A DNA stretch of 37,426 nucleotides from Spirochaetota bacterium (GTDB taxonomy: Bacteria; Spirochaetota; UBA4802; UBA5368): the NCBI GenBank assembly GCA_035477215.1, contig DATIKU010000013.1:1-37426 (forward strand), written 5' to 3'. The notes beneath the pieces were generated by a model, which saw only the letters and a list, made by a program, of their open reading frames with translations, searched no databases and was not told where the DNA came from. The number at the start of each line of letters is the position of its first letter. Position 1 is the first letter of the stretch. A program made the translations under genes and the position numbers. Shown one piece after another: positions 7,525 to 16,104 of this stretch.

Positions 7525-9627
7525 CTATTTTTTTCGGCCGGGAGCTTTTTTCCCCGCGTCTTTTTTTCCAGAGTCTTGCCCTGTCTCTCCGGTTGCGGGT
7601 GGATCGGGGATTTCACTGATGACGCCGAAGACCCTGTTCGTGGCCCGGTTGTATTCGGCCAGGGAATGGATTGTGAGTATGGCGCCGTCCGTGGCCCGTC
7701 GTATTTTAAAAGTCACATCGTATTTTTCGTTGCGATTGACCAGGCCGGCGAGTGCGTCGTCGAGCATGGCACGATATTCCGGAAGCGGGAGAATCTGAAT
7801 GTCGGCGATCGTCAGCTTGCCGTCCCCAAATCCGTAGATACGCCGGGACGCGGGGGATACGGTGGCGGACCCCTGCGTCAGGTCGAGTTCCCAGTAGCCG
7901 AGCCCCGCCACGCGTAAAGCCCGTTCCAACAGGCGCTGATTATCTTTTAACTCATCCTGCGCTCTTCGTATGTCGGTTATATCGGTGAAGGTTGCGAACA
8001 CACGGTAAGGCCGATGTTCGCCTTCCGTAAACTGGGGAACCGCGTTCACCGAGATCCACCGGTGAGTTTCTTCGATGGAGTGGTGAAAACCCATTATAAA
8101 ATTTTCGACCGGTTCCCCGGTTCGCATCGCCTCCCTGTCGGGGTACTCCTCTCCGCGAAGGCCGGTGCCGTCCTCGCGGATGGCCCGCCGCCGCAGATCA
8201 ATGGAAGTAAAACTCATCAACTGGTCCATGCTGAGTCCCAACAGGCGCGCGGCGGCGGGATTCGCGTCGATTATCGCGCCCGACGCGTCGTGATAAATGA
8301 CACCCTGGGCCATGGTTTCGAAGAGCAGACGGAATTTTTTCTCCGATTCGCGCAGCTTGCTTTCGAACAACTTTCTTTCCGTAACGTCATTGAACAGCAC
8401 GGCAAACTGCCCTTTTTCCGGACTGAAGGCGGTCACCTCGAAATGCCGTCTGACCCCGCCGTGATAGTTTTCGAAGCTGACGGGCTCCATGGTAAGCGCG
8501 ACGGCGCCGTAGCGGTCGATCCATTCGCGCTCCGTTCCCGGAAGGACCTCGAGCACGGATTTGCCGGTGATGTCGGCCGCCCTGAGGCCGGTAAGCCGCT
8601 CGAACGCGGGATTGACGCGCAGAAACCGGTAATCCACGGGAACGCCCTTCTCGTCGCAGATGATCTCGTGCAGGGCGAAGCCGTTGAGCATCGATTCGAA
8701 GAGCATGCGGTAGTCGTTTTCACTGCGGGAGAGGGTTTCGAGCGTTTTATGAAGCTCTTCGTTGACCACCTCGAACTCTTCATTCGCGGCTTCAAGCTCC
8801 TCCATCGCCGCCTGGAGTTCCTCGTTAGCGGCGGTCAGTTCCTGGTTGGCGCGCAGCAGGGCCTCTTCGGCCTTTTTACTCTCGGTGATGTCTTCGCCGA
8901 TACTGCTCGTCGCGTACGGCGAGCCGTTCATAGCGTAAAGAGCGGTGTTGTTCCACCGGACCAGCCGCGATTCGCCGGATTTAGTCAGCAGCGTCCCCTC
9001 ATAATGCAAAGGAACCTTGTCGAGCTCGAGCATCTTTTGATGTGCCCGCCTATTTTCGTCGGCTGATTTACCTTGTTCGAAAATGCCGAACCAGTTGCCG
9101 CCTATCAATTCATCCTGGGTATAGCCGGTCAGATTGAGCAGGAAATCATTGCAGAAAAGGATTGTACCATTCGCGTCGAGTTGAACCGCGATAAGGCGCG
9201 CGTTTGCGAGCGCGTCGCGAAACCGTCGCTCGCTCTCCCGGAGTTTTATTACGGTTCGGTGTTTGACCCGCGCGGATTCGATGTTCGAATACAGGTCGCG
9301 CTCGTGTATGGGCTTGTTGAGATAGGCGTACGGCTGGGTGTCGCTCGCCCGGTCGACGGTCGCCTTGTCGGCGTTTGCCGTAATGTAGATGATCGGGATA
9401 TCGTTGGCCCTGCGTATCGCACGGGCGGCCTCGATACCGTCCATGCTCCCGGCAAGCAGGATATCCATCAGGATGATGTCCGGTTTGAGCGAGGCGGCCT
9501 TTTCGACGGCAGCCTCTCCCGTGGCGGCAATGTCCGCGACCTCGTAGCCGAGTTCTTTGAGAATGCCCTTGACGTCAAGGGCGATGATGGTTTCGTCTTC
9601 GACAATCAAAACGCGGATCTTTCTCAT
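7525..9627 (-). CDS. Response-regulator receiver protein with four PAS domains and no output domain
   Basis: About 700 residues from the ATG at 9627, with GAGG upstream; the longer frame from 9669 lacks this site. Residues 1-125 are a CheY-like receiver (VLIVEDE, phosphoacceptor Asp in DIILMDIL, and the conserved Lys in YLNKP). Four PAS-like segments follow, with a coiled coil of repeated AANEELQAAMEELEAANEE type after the first. The last PAS is followed only by a lysine-rich tail. No histidine kinase, GGDEF, EAL or DNA-binding domain is visible, although such chains usually end in a kinase. It may act as a phosphorylated adaptor or partner for the PAS-HisKA_2 kinase at 14428. It is divergent from the methyltransferase genes and shares their upstream region. 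Confidence 0.88.
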   Translation of the reverse strand: MRKIRVLIVEDETIIALDVKGILKELGYEVADIAATGEAAVEKAASLKPDIILMDILLAGSMDGIEAARAIRRANDIPIIYITANADKATVDRASDTQPYAYLNKPIHERDLYSNIESARVKHRTVIKLRESERRFRDALANARLIAVQLDANGTILFCNDFLLNLTGYTQDELIGGNWFGIFEQGKSADENRRAHQKMLELDKVPLHYEGTLLTKSGESRLVRWNNTALYAMNGSPYATSSIGEDITESKKAEEALLRANQELTAANEELQAAMEELEAANEEFEVVNEELHKTLETLSRSENDYRMLFESMLNGFALHEIICDEKGVPVDYRFLRVNPAFERLTGLRAADITGKSVLEVLPGTEREWIDRYGAVALTMEPVSFENYHGGVRRHFEVTAFSPEKGQFAVLFNDVTERKLFESKLRESEKKFRLLFETMAQGVIYHDASGAIIDANPAAARLLGLSMDQLMSFTSIDLRRRAIREDGTGLRGEEYPDREAMRTGEPVENFIMGFHHSIEETHRWISVNAVPQFTEGEHRPYRVFATFTDITDIRRAQDELKDNQRLLERALRVAGLGYWELDLTQGSATVSPASRRIYGFGDGKLTIADIQILPLPEYRAMLDDALAGLVNRNEKYDVTFKIRRATDGAILTIHSLAEYNRATNRVFGVISEIPDPPATGETGQDSGKKDAGKKAPGRKK

Positions 9628-9716
9628 GTTTCCTCGCCGGGATGATACTATGTAAGGAATATAACGCAATGAGCGATGAATGCAAGCAGAATTACCGGAA
9701 AGCCCCGGGGTTTTAT

Positions 9717-9830
9717 GGGGTGAGAATTATAATAAGGGATTAAATTACAACAACTTTTGCCTTTTGAGATCGCTGCGTCGCCGCGCTCCTCGCGATGATG
9801 CTCTGTTCAGCCCGGATTTTAATTCACGCC
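9717..9830 (+). repeat. Dispersed palindromic element, copy 2 (shortened)
   Basis: It holds the core GCCTTTTGAGATCGCTGCGTCG at 9759-9780, the ends GGGGTGAGAATT (9717-9728) and AATTCACGCC (9821-9830), and the intervening CGCGCTCCTCGCGATGA. Compared with copy 1 it has lost most of the left half, including the TGGCAATCTC segment. It lies between two divergent genes. Confidence 0.75.
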
Positions 9831-9836
9831 GGTTTT

Positions 9837-9888
9837 AAATGTCAAATAATGACTTTTGGGTGCCGCCAGTAAATCATTATTGACATTT
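9837..9888. promoter_or_regulatory. Long inverted repeat overlapping a -35 box, likely operator of the methyltransferase genes
   Basis: The left arm AAATGTCAAATAATGA (9837-9852) and right arm TCATTATTGACATTT (9874-9888) match as inverted repeats apart from one extra A. A 21-base spacer separates them. The right arm contains TTGACA at 9880-9885, a good -35, although the -10 near 9902-9908 is weak. Each arm also holds a smaller palindrome (GTCA...TGAC and TCA...TGA). This looks like a two-site regulator target for the + strand genes and possibly the divergent receiver-PAS gene. The binding protein is unknown. The region 9628-9961 otherwise holds only repeat copy 2. Confidence 0.6.
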
Positions 9889-9961
9889 TACTCGTTTTGT
9901 CATTCACTTGATGAAAACATTTTACGCAAACTGCACCCGCTTTGCGCCACGGAGACCGACC

Positions 9962-11425
9962 ATGAAGAGCAGCCGTTTCAAGGTTTTGAGCGACGCCGAA
10001 ATAAAAACCATACAGCAGCACACCCTCGAGATCCTCGAGACCGTCGGCATCAAGGTCGAGGTGAAGAAGATGCGGCGGATGCTCGCCGACCTCGGCTGCA
10101 GGGTGGATGAGGCGAAAAAAATCGTGTATTACAAGCCCTCGGTCGTCGAATCGCTTCTGAAAAAAGCCCCGCGCGAATATATCCTCTGCGGCGCCGATTC
10201 GAGTAAACAATGGCCGATCAATCCGGATACCCGGGTCTTCGGCGGTCTGGGAACGGCCATCAACTTTTATGATCTTGAGACGGGCGACTACCGCCCCACC
10301 ACCCTGAAAGACCAGACCGACCATATCATCCTGTTCGATGGGCTCGACAATATCGTCTCCAACCAGATGGATATCTGGCCCAACGATATCCCCATGCAGT
10401 GCATCCACGTGGAGGCCATCCGCTCGTGGGCGAAGCATTGCACCAAGTCCTTTGGAATGGGCGCGTACGGCGTCCTCGCGACGAAAGACATGATGGAGAT
10501 GACCTCGATCGTGATGGGCGGAAAGGACAACATCAGGGACCGCCACCCGTTCATCACCATCGTGAGCATCCAGAGCCCGCTCTCCACGGCGCAGATACAA
10601 CTCGAGGGCCTCATGATTCTCGCCGAATGGGGCCAACCGGCCCTGGTGTCGCCCGAGGCGATGGCGGGTACCACCGCACCGGTAACGCTCGCGGGGCTTC
10701 TTCTTCAGCAGAACGCCGAGGTGGTCGCGCATATCGTTATGGCGCAGGCGGTAAATCCCGGCACGCCGGTCATGTACGGCACCGTGTCGACGATAGCCGA
10801 GATGCGCCGCGGGACGGTGGCGCTGGGCTCGATCGAGACGGGCATGATAAGCGCGGGAGCGGCGCAACTCGCCCATTCCTACGGCATTCCGTGCAGGGCG
10901 GTGGCGGGCGCAACCGAATCCAAGACCATTGACATTCAGTGCGGGGTCGAGCGTTTCCAGTCCATGCTGCTCGCCGCGCTCGGCGGGGCGAACTACATCA
11001 CCTGCGTGGGGACGCTCGAATCGACGACGGCCGGGGCGCACGAGCTCGCCGTAATAGACAACGAGCTTATCGGGATGGTCGAGCGCGCCATCCGCGGGGT
11101 GGAGGTGAGCGACATCTCGCTCGCCGTGGACGTACTGCGGCGCGTCGGTCCGGACGGCAACTATCTGATGGAGGAGCACACCCAGCGCCATTTCCGCGGC
11201 GAGCACTTCATCCCGAAACTTGCCGACCGAGACAAGCGGGACATCTGGGAAAAGGCGGGCAAAAAAGAGATGCTCGAGCGCTCGCGCGACGAGGCGAAGA
11301 AGATACTGTCGAAGCACAGAGAGCGCGAGCTCGATCCGGGGGTAGCGAAAGCGCTGGACGATTACGTGGCGATGGTCGCCGGGCGCGGCCTTGACGAATT
11401 CCTTGCGGCTGAATGGGAGGCCTGA
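9962..11425 (+). CDS. MttB-family (COG5598) corrinoid-dependent methyltransferase, non-pyrrolysine type
   Basis: About 487 residues from the ATG at 9962, which has GGAG upstream; the frame also opens at a TTG at 9908. The sequence matches the trimethylamine methyltransferase superfamily: an N-terminal segment beginning LSDAEIKTIQQHTLEILE, a long TIM-barrel body with glycine-rich strands, and a C-terminal arginine/lysine-rich helix. The frame is uninterrupted, so there is no amber codon for pyrrolysine. Non-pyrrolysine members include methyltransferases for glycine betaine, proline betaine, carnitine and gamma-butyrobetaine. It should move a methyl group from a quaternary amine or similar compound to the Co(I) corrinoid protein encoded next. 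The actual substrate cannot be read from sequence. Confidence 0.88.
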   Translation: MKSSRFKVLSDAEIKTIQQHTLEILETVGIKVEVKKMRRMLADLGCRVDEAKKIVYYKPSVVESLLKKAPREYILCGADSSKQWPINPDTRVFGGLGTAINFYDLETGDYRPTTLKDQTDHIILFDGLDNIVSNQMDIWPNDIPMQCIHVEAIRSWAKHCTKSFGMGAYGVLATKDMMEMTSIVMGGKDNIRDRHPFITIVSIQSPLSTAQIQLEGLMILAEWGQPALVSPEAMAGTTAPVTLAGLLLQQNAEVVAHIVMAQAVNPGTPVMYGTVSTIAEMRRGTVALGSIETGMISAGAAQLAHSYGIPCRAVAGATESKTIDIQCGVERFQSMLLAALGGANYITCVGTLESTTAGAHELAVIDNELIGMVERAIRGVEVSDISLAVDVLRRVGPDGNYLMEEHTQRHFRGEHFIPKLADRDKRDIWEKAGKKEMLERSRDEAKKILSKHRERELDPGVAKALDDYVAMVAGRGLDEFLAAEWEA

Positions 11426-11426
11426 C

Positions 11427-12068
11427 ATGTCCGCTGAACTACTGAATGAACTGCGAACGGCAATAGTGGAGATGCGTTTCGACGACACCGAGGGCCTGGC
11501 CAGGCGTGCGCTCGAGGCGGGAGTAAAGGCGGTTGACGTGCTTAACGGCGCCTGTCTTCCGGCGCTCGACGAGGTGGGCGTCCTTTTCCGTGAAGGGGAC
11601 TACTTCCTGCCCGACGTGCTCATGTCGGTGAGGGCCTATAACAGCGCCTACCGGCTGCTGCTGCCCGGGCTGAAGGAGGGCGCGTACGAATCGCGGGGCA
11701 GGGTGATGCTCGGCACCGTGGAGGGAGACATCCACGAGATCGGCAAGAACATCCTCCATGCCTTACTTCAGGGTAACGGTTTCGACGTGGTGGACCTGGG
11801 GGTCAACGTAAGCCCGGCGGTCTTTTTGGAAAAGGCGAAGGAGCACAAACCCGACATAATCGGCATGTCGGCGCTCCTCACCACCACGATGCCGGTCATG
11901 AAGGAAACGATCGAGCTCTTCGAGAAGGAGGGGTTAAAGGATTCGTTCCGCTTCATCGTCGGCGGCTCGCCGCTCAACCAGCGTTTCTCGGACGAGATCG
12001 GCGCCGACGGTTACGGCGAGGACGCCCAGTCGGGCGTGGAGCTCGTGCGGCGGCTGCTCGCCTCCTGA
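11427..12068 (+). CDS. Corrinoid (methyl-carrier) protein, MtbC/MtaC family
   Basis: The 213-residue protein has an N-terminal four-helix cap (about 1-88) and a C-terminal Rossmann-like cobalamin domain. The motif GDIHEIGKN places D101, H103 and G106, with H103 the expected lower axial cobalt ligand. SALLTTT and GGSPLN fit the other cobalamin contacts. GGAGG precedes the ATG, one base after the methyltransferase stop, so the pair is translationally linked. It should carry the methyl group from the MttB-family protein to an acceptor enzyme. A longer frame from 11391 overlaps the previous gene and is less likely. Confidence 0.93.
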   Translation: MSAELLNELRTAIVEMRFDDTEGLARRALEAGVKAVDVLNGACLPALDEVGVLFREGDYFLPDVLMSVRAYNSAYRLLLPGLKEGAYESRGRVMLGTVEGDIHEIGKNILHALLQGNGFDVVDLGVNVSPAVFLEKAKEHKPDIIGMSALLTTTMPVMKETIELFEKEGLKDSFRFIVGGSPLNQRFSDEIGADGYGEDAQSGVELVRRLLAS

Positions 12069-12188
12069 TGTCAGTGAACCGTGCATCGGCCCGGCGCGTT
12101 CATCATGCGGGATTTTATTCAGTACCCACGGGGCTGCGACTTCCGCGCGGTGCGCGTGGCAGCCATCTTCGACCGGACGGAGGAGTGT

Positions 12189-13541
12189 ATGAATAACGGC
12201 GGACCGCTGCGGCAGCCTGCGGGCAAACCTCTCACCATGGGCGAAATCATACTCTATAATCTGGCGGGCCTCACGTTCAACCTGTTCGATACCGTCCTCT
12301 ACGCGTGGCTGCCGTATTTCTACATTCCGCCGGCGGGGTCGAACCACACGCAGTACATTCCGCTCGCGGCGCTCGGCATTATCCTTGCCGGGGGGCGCAT
12401 ACTCGACGCGGTCACCGACCCGCTTATGGGCTACCTCAGCGACCACACCCGCTCGCGGTGGGGACGGCGAAAGCCCTACATCTTCATCTCGAATCCCATA
12501 CTCTTTCTCGCGTTCATACTCGTCTGGACGCCCCCGGTGCAGGGAGAGAGCCTGGCCAACGCGATTTTCCTCGGGGCCGTGCTCTTTTTCTATTATATTT
12601 CGTATACGGGGATGCTCATTCCGTGGTTCGCCGTTCTGCCCGAGATGAGCGCGAAGAACGATGAGCGCGTAAAAATCGCCTCGGTCGGGGTGGCAATCGG
12701 GGTGCTCGGAGCGCTTATCGGCGGCGGCCTCTCCGGGCCGCTCATGGGCGCGTTCGGCGTGCTCAGGATGGCGGTCATGCTCGGTATCATAGGGCTTGTC
12801 GCCGGACAGCTCTCGCTTCTGGGCATACACGAGCGTCACCGGCCGCATCCCTACGAGGAGACCCCGCCGTTTTTCACCGTGATGCGCGAGATGTTCGCCG
12901 ACCGGCAGGTGCTTTCGTTCGCGGTCATGATCATGTTCGTACAGCTCACCTATCAGCTCATGCTGATGAACGTACCCTATCTGACCACGCTCATCCTGGG
13001 GCGAAGCGAGGGGGACGCCTCGATACTCATGGGAGAGGTGATACTCTCGACCGCGGCCTCGGTGCCGCTCTGGTACCGGCTGCTCGGAAAATATCCCAAG
13101 CGTTCGCTCTTCAGGGCCATCATCGTATGGATGGCGGCGGGCTTCGGCCTGAGCTTCTTCATCGGAAGGCTGCCGTGGTTTTCGCCGTTCGTGCAGGCGA
13201 TGATCGTTTTTCCGCTTGTTGCGATTCCGATCGGCGGAATGTTCATAACGGTGCTCGGCCTAATCGCCGACATAACCGACTACGACGAGCTGAAATCAGG
13301 GCGCAGACGAGAGGCGATGTATTACGGCATTTACGGTATCGTGCGGAAAACGGGCTGGGCGCTGTGCTCGCTCATCCTGGTGGGGGTCTATTCGGCGTTC
13401 GGGTACAGTACCGAAAATCCAACCGGCGTGCGCGTGGTCTGGCTGGTCTGCGGACTTTCATGTCTCGTGGGGCTTGTCGCCTTCATGCCATTTCGCCTGG
13501 GCGACAGTAAAGACGAAACGAAAGCGATTATGGGGCTGTAA
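12189..13541 (+). CDS. MFS transporter, GPH (MelB-like) family
   Basis: About 450 residues with 12 likely membrane segments, starting at the ATG at 12189 with GGAGG upstream. The cytoplasmic loop after helix 2 reads DAVTDPLMGYLSDHTRSRWG, followed by RRKPY; this is the hallmark of the glycoside-pentoside-hexuronide:cation symporter group. Relatives occur with sugars, but many near catabolic methyltransferase genes have no proven sugar substrate. Its place between the corrinoid protein and the homocysteine methyltransferase suggests it imports the methylated compound used by this locus. The substrate is inferred from position only. Confidence 0.85.
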   Translation: MNNGGPLRQPAGKPLTMGEIILYNLAGLTFNLFDTVLYAWLPYFYIPPAGSNHTQYIPLAALGIILAGGRILDAVTDPLMGYLSDHTRSRWGRRKPYIFISNPILFLAFILVWTPPVQGESLANAIFLGAVLFFYYISYTGMLIPWFAVLPEMSAKNDERVKIASVGVAIGVLGALIGGGLSGPLMGAFGVLRMAVMLGIIGLVAGQLSLLGIHERHRPHPYEETPPFFTVMREMFADRQVLSFAVMIMFVQLTYQLMLMNVPYLTTLILGRSEGDASILMGEVILSTAASVPLWYRLLGKYPKRSLFRAIIVWMAAGFGLSFFIGRLPWFSPFVQAMIVFPLVAIPIGGMFITVLGLIADITDYDELKSGRRREAMYYGIYGIVRKTGWALCSLILVGVYSAFGYSTENPTGVRVVWLVCGLSCLVGLVAFMPFRLGDSKDETKAIMGL

Positions 13542-13565
13542 TATACGGGAAAGCGAGGAAACGCC

Positions 13566-14444
13566 ATGCACGCGCTGATAGAGTCGTTGTTGAAAGAATC
13601 CCCGGTCGTCACCGACGGTTCGTGGGGCACACAGCTTCAGAAGAGTGGGCTCGCGCGCGGCGAATGTCCGGACACATGGAACTTGTCAAATCCCGACAGG
13701 GTGCGGGAGGTGGCGGCACTGTATGTAAATGCCGGCAGCCGGATAATCCTCACCAATACCTTCGGCGCGAACCGGTTCGTGCTGGGAAAGTTCGGGATGG
13801 CCGAAAAGGCGTCCGAGATAAACGGGGCCGGGGTCAAAATCTCGAAGGAAGCGGCCGCCGGACGCGCCCTTGTATTCGCGTCGATCGGGCCGAGCGGTAA
13901 AATGCTCGTGTCGGGCGATGTCACCGAAGCCGCGCTCGCCGAGGCATTCGCGGAGCAGGCGGCGGCGCTCGCTGAAGCCGGGGCGGACGGACTGGTGGTC
14001 GAGACGATGATGGATATCAACGAGGCCGTAATCGCCGTACGCGCGGCGAAGACCACCGGCTTGCCGGTAATCGCCAGCATGGTCTATGATTCGGGTAAGT
14101 CCAAAGACCGCACCATGATGGGGAACACCACGGAACAGTGCGCCGAGGCGCTTGCCGCCGCGGGCGCCGAAGGCATCGGCGCCAACTGCGGACAGGGCAT
14201 AGAGGGATTCGTCCCCATTTGTAAAAAGCTCTACGCCGCGACGGGCCTCCCGCTCTGGATGAAGCCGAACGCCGGACTTCCGGAGATGGTGAACGGGGAA
14301 GTAGTGTACCGGACGGGCGCGGAAGAGTTCGCGCGGCATGTGCCGGCGCTCGTTGAAAACGGCGCCCGCTTTATCGGTGGGTGCTGCGGCACCGGCGTGG
14401 AATTCATAATGGAGATCAGGCACGCGGTTGAAGGAAAAAAGTAG
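13566..14444 (+). CDS. Zinc-dependent homocysteine S-methyltransferase family protein
   Basis: The 292-residue protein matches the homocysteine methyltransferase barrel as in BhmT, MmuM and the N-terminal module of MetH. The N-terminal TDGSWGTQLQ and LTNTFGANR are family signatures. The expected zinc ligands are C208 (GANCGQG) and the pair C273-C274 (IGGCCGT). The start is the ATG at 13566, 24 bases after the transporter. It lacks cobalamin and folate domains, so it resembles a free MetH N-terminal module. With a corrinoid protein upstream, it could accept the methyl group and make methionine. It could instead demethylate another donor. Confidence 0.88.
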   Translation: MHALIESLLKESPVVTDGSWGTQLQKSGLARGECPDTWNLSNPDRVREVAALYVNAGSRIILTNTFGANRFVLGKFGMAEKASEINGAGVKISKEAAAGRALVFASIGPSGKMLVSGDVTEAALAEAFAEQAAALAEAGADGLVVETMMDINEAVIAVRAAKTTGLPVIASMVYDSGKSKDRTMMGNTTEQCAEALAAAGAEGIGANCGQGIEGFVPICKKLYAATGLPLWMKPNAGLPEMVNGEVVYRTGAEEFARHVPALVENGARFIGGCCGTGVEFIMEIRHAVEGKK

Positions 14445-15939
14445 GTTCGACGAAAGCGGTGAGCGCTATCGTCTCATCTTTCGCAACGCTCCGCTTGGAA
14501 TCGTTCATTTCGATGACGCCGGCGTTGTAACCGATTGCAACGACGTATTTGTGAATATCATCGGCTCGTCACGAAACGCGCTGGTCGGGCTAAATATGCT
14601 CGGCCTTCCCGATGAACGGATCGTCGCTGTGGTGAAAAAGGTCCTTGTCGGAGAGATGGGCCTTTTCGAGGGCGATTACCACTCGGTGACCGGCGGCAAG
14701 ACAAGCACGGTCCGCCTTATCTTTTCGCCGATAAAGGACCCGGACGGACGGCTGACAGGCGGATTCGGTATCGTGGAAGACATCACGGAACGGGTGCGCG
14801 CGCGCGAGGCCCTCGAAGTTCAAAACGCTCAGTTTGAACGGGCCAACGAGAAGTTGCAGATCACGCTGGAAGAGCTGGAGCGAATGAACGAGGAGCTCAT
14901 ACTCGCCCAGGACGAGCTGATCAGGGCCAACGAGGGGCTGTATGAAAACGAACAGAAATACCGCGCGCTGTTCGAGAATTCGCCGGACGCGATATTTTTT
15001 ATGGACGAGCGGTTCATCGACTGCAACAACCAGGCATGCCGAATTTTCGCCGTTTCCCGCGATGAGCTTATCGGGAGATTTCCATACGAATTCTCGCCGG
15101 AGTTGCAGCCCGACGGGCGCCTGTCCCGTGACGCCGTCGAGGAATACGTCGAGGCGGCGCTTTCCGGAACGCCCCTGAGTTTTCAGTGGCGGCATGTGCG
15201 CGGCGACGGAATGCAGATCGACACCGAGGTCTCGCTCGCCCGGATGCTAATTCGGGGGGAAAAACGGCTGACCGCAACGGTACGGGACGTCACCGGGAAC
15301 GTCGAGGCGAAACGACGTATTGAAAAATCGCTCGCCGAAAAGGAGATTCTCCTTAAAGAGGTACACCACCGGGTAAAAAACAATCTGCAGGTGATCTCGA
15401 GCCTGCTGAGCCTGCAGTCCCGGTTTGTTCGCGACCCCGTTGATCTCGCGATTTTCGCCGAAAGCCAGAACCGCGTGCGCAGCATGGCGCTCATCCACGA
15501 AAAGCTGTACCAGTCGGGGGACTTCTCCCGTATCGATTTTTCCGGCTATATCGAAAGCATGGTGGCCGAACTGCGCCGGTCATACGGGAATGTTGCCGGG
15601 CATGTCGCCTTCAGGATCGACGTGCAAAATGTTCACCTTTCAATCAAGAAGGCGATTCCCTGCGGACTCATCATCACCGAGCTGGTTTCCAATGCAATCA
15701 AATACGCTTTTCCGGCCGGCAGCAGTGGTGAGGTCAGGATAGCAATGCACTCGACAGGTCCGTTGACCGTCCTTGTCGTCGCCGACAATGGAGTCGGTTT
15801 TCCGCCCGGCCTCGACTGGCGAAAAGCCTCCACGCTTGGACTTCAGCTCGTAATAAGCCTTGCCAACCAAATTGGCGGTGCCGTCGAGTGTGAATTCGAA
15901 AACGGCACCTCGTTCCGGATCGAATTCCCGGGAAAATAG
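14428..15939 (+). CDS. PAS-PAS sensor histidine kinase, HisKA_2 type
   Basis: The 503-residue soluble protein has two PAS domains (about 10-125 and 168-300) joined by a coiled coil, then a HisKA_2 dimerisation segment with EVHHRVKNNLQ, where H314 is the probable phosphoacceptor. A HATPase domain follows, with ELVSNAIKYAF and DNGVGFP. There are no membrane segments, so it senses a cytoplasmic signal. The only plausible starts are non-ATG; I chose the TTG at 14428, which overlaps the end of the homocysteine methyltransferase gene by 17 bases and suggests coupled translation. No response regulator follows. The receiver-PAS protein at 7525-9627 is the closest candidate partner. Confidence 0.85.
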   Translation: MKEKSRFDESGERYRLIFRNAPLGIVHFDDAGVVTDCNDVFVNIIGSSRNALVGLNMLGLPDERIVAVVKKVLVGEMGLFEGDYHSVTGGKTSTVRLIFSPIKDPDGRLTGGFGIVEDITERVRAREALEVQNAQFERANEKLQITLEELERMNEELILAQDELIRANEGLYENEQKYRALFENSPDAIFFMDERFIDCNNQACRIFAVSRDELIGRFPYEFSPELQPDGRLSRDAVEEYVEAALSGTPLSFQWRHVRGDGMQIDTEVSLARMLIRGEKRLTATVRDVTGNVEAKRRIEKSLAEKEILLKEVHHRVKNNLQVISSLLSLQSRFVRDPVDLAIFAESQNRVRSMALIHEKLYQSGDFSRIDFSGYIESMVAELRRSYGNVAGHVAFRIDVQNVHLSIKKAIPCGLIITELVSNAIKYAFPAGSSGEVRIAMHSTGPLTVLVVADNGVGFPPGLDWRKASTLGLQLVISLANQIGGAVECEFENGTSFRIEFPGK

Positions 15940-16072
15940 CCACGATCCGCCGGCAAAAGCCCCGCCTTCAGCCCGGGGATATCGATTGCGACGGGCATGA
16001 TCGAGGATATAACCCGGACATAGTATCAAAATGTAATACTTTTCCGGGTCAACCGTGGACGGGAATTCAGCA
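15940..16072. other. Intergenic stretch with an interrupted hairpin at 16012-16049
   Basis: There is no gene. The inverted repeat ACCCGGA (16012-16018) / TCCGGGT (16043-16049) encloses a second one, AGTAT (16022-16026) / ATACT (16036-16040). No run of T follows, so it is a weak terminator at best. It could be a protein-binding site or an RNA processing structure after the kinase gene. Confidence 0.4.
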
Positions 16073-16101
16073 TTGACAATGAAAAAATTTTTTAAAAATT
16101 G
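16073..16101 (+). promoter_or_regulatory. Putative promoter of the candidate small RNA
   Basis: TTGACA lies at 16073-16078, followed at about 17 bases by an AT-rich tract (TTTAAAAAT, 16091-16099) that could serve as -10, though it is not a clean match. The AT-rich run stands out against the GC-rich surroundings. Confidence 0.4.
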
Positions 16102-16104
16102 CCG

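Noticed and set aside
7519-7560. Terminator between the DUF819 gene and the receiver-PAS gene
   Set aside because: There are T runs but no convincing stem, and most of the sequence is coding on the minus strand.
9962-11425. Pyrrolysine in the MttB-family protein
   Set aside because: The frame has no internal amber codon, so it belongs to the non-pyrrolysine subgroup, and no pyl genes are in the window.
9842-11488. A 548-codon open frame antisense to the MttB-family gene
   Set aside because: It is a high-GC shadow with no recognisable domain; the sense frame carries the full family signature and a ribosome-binding site.
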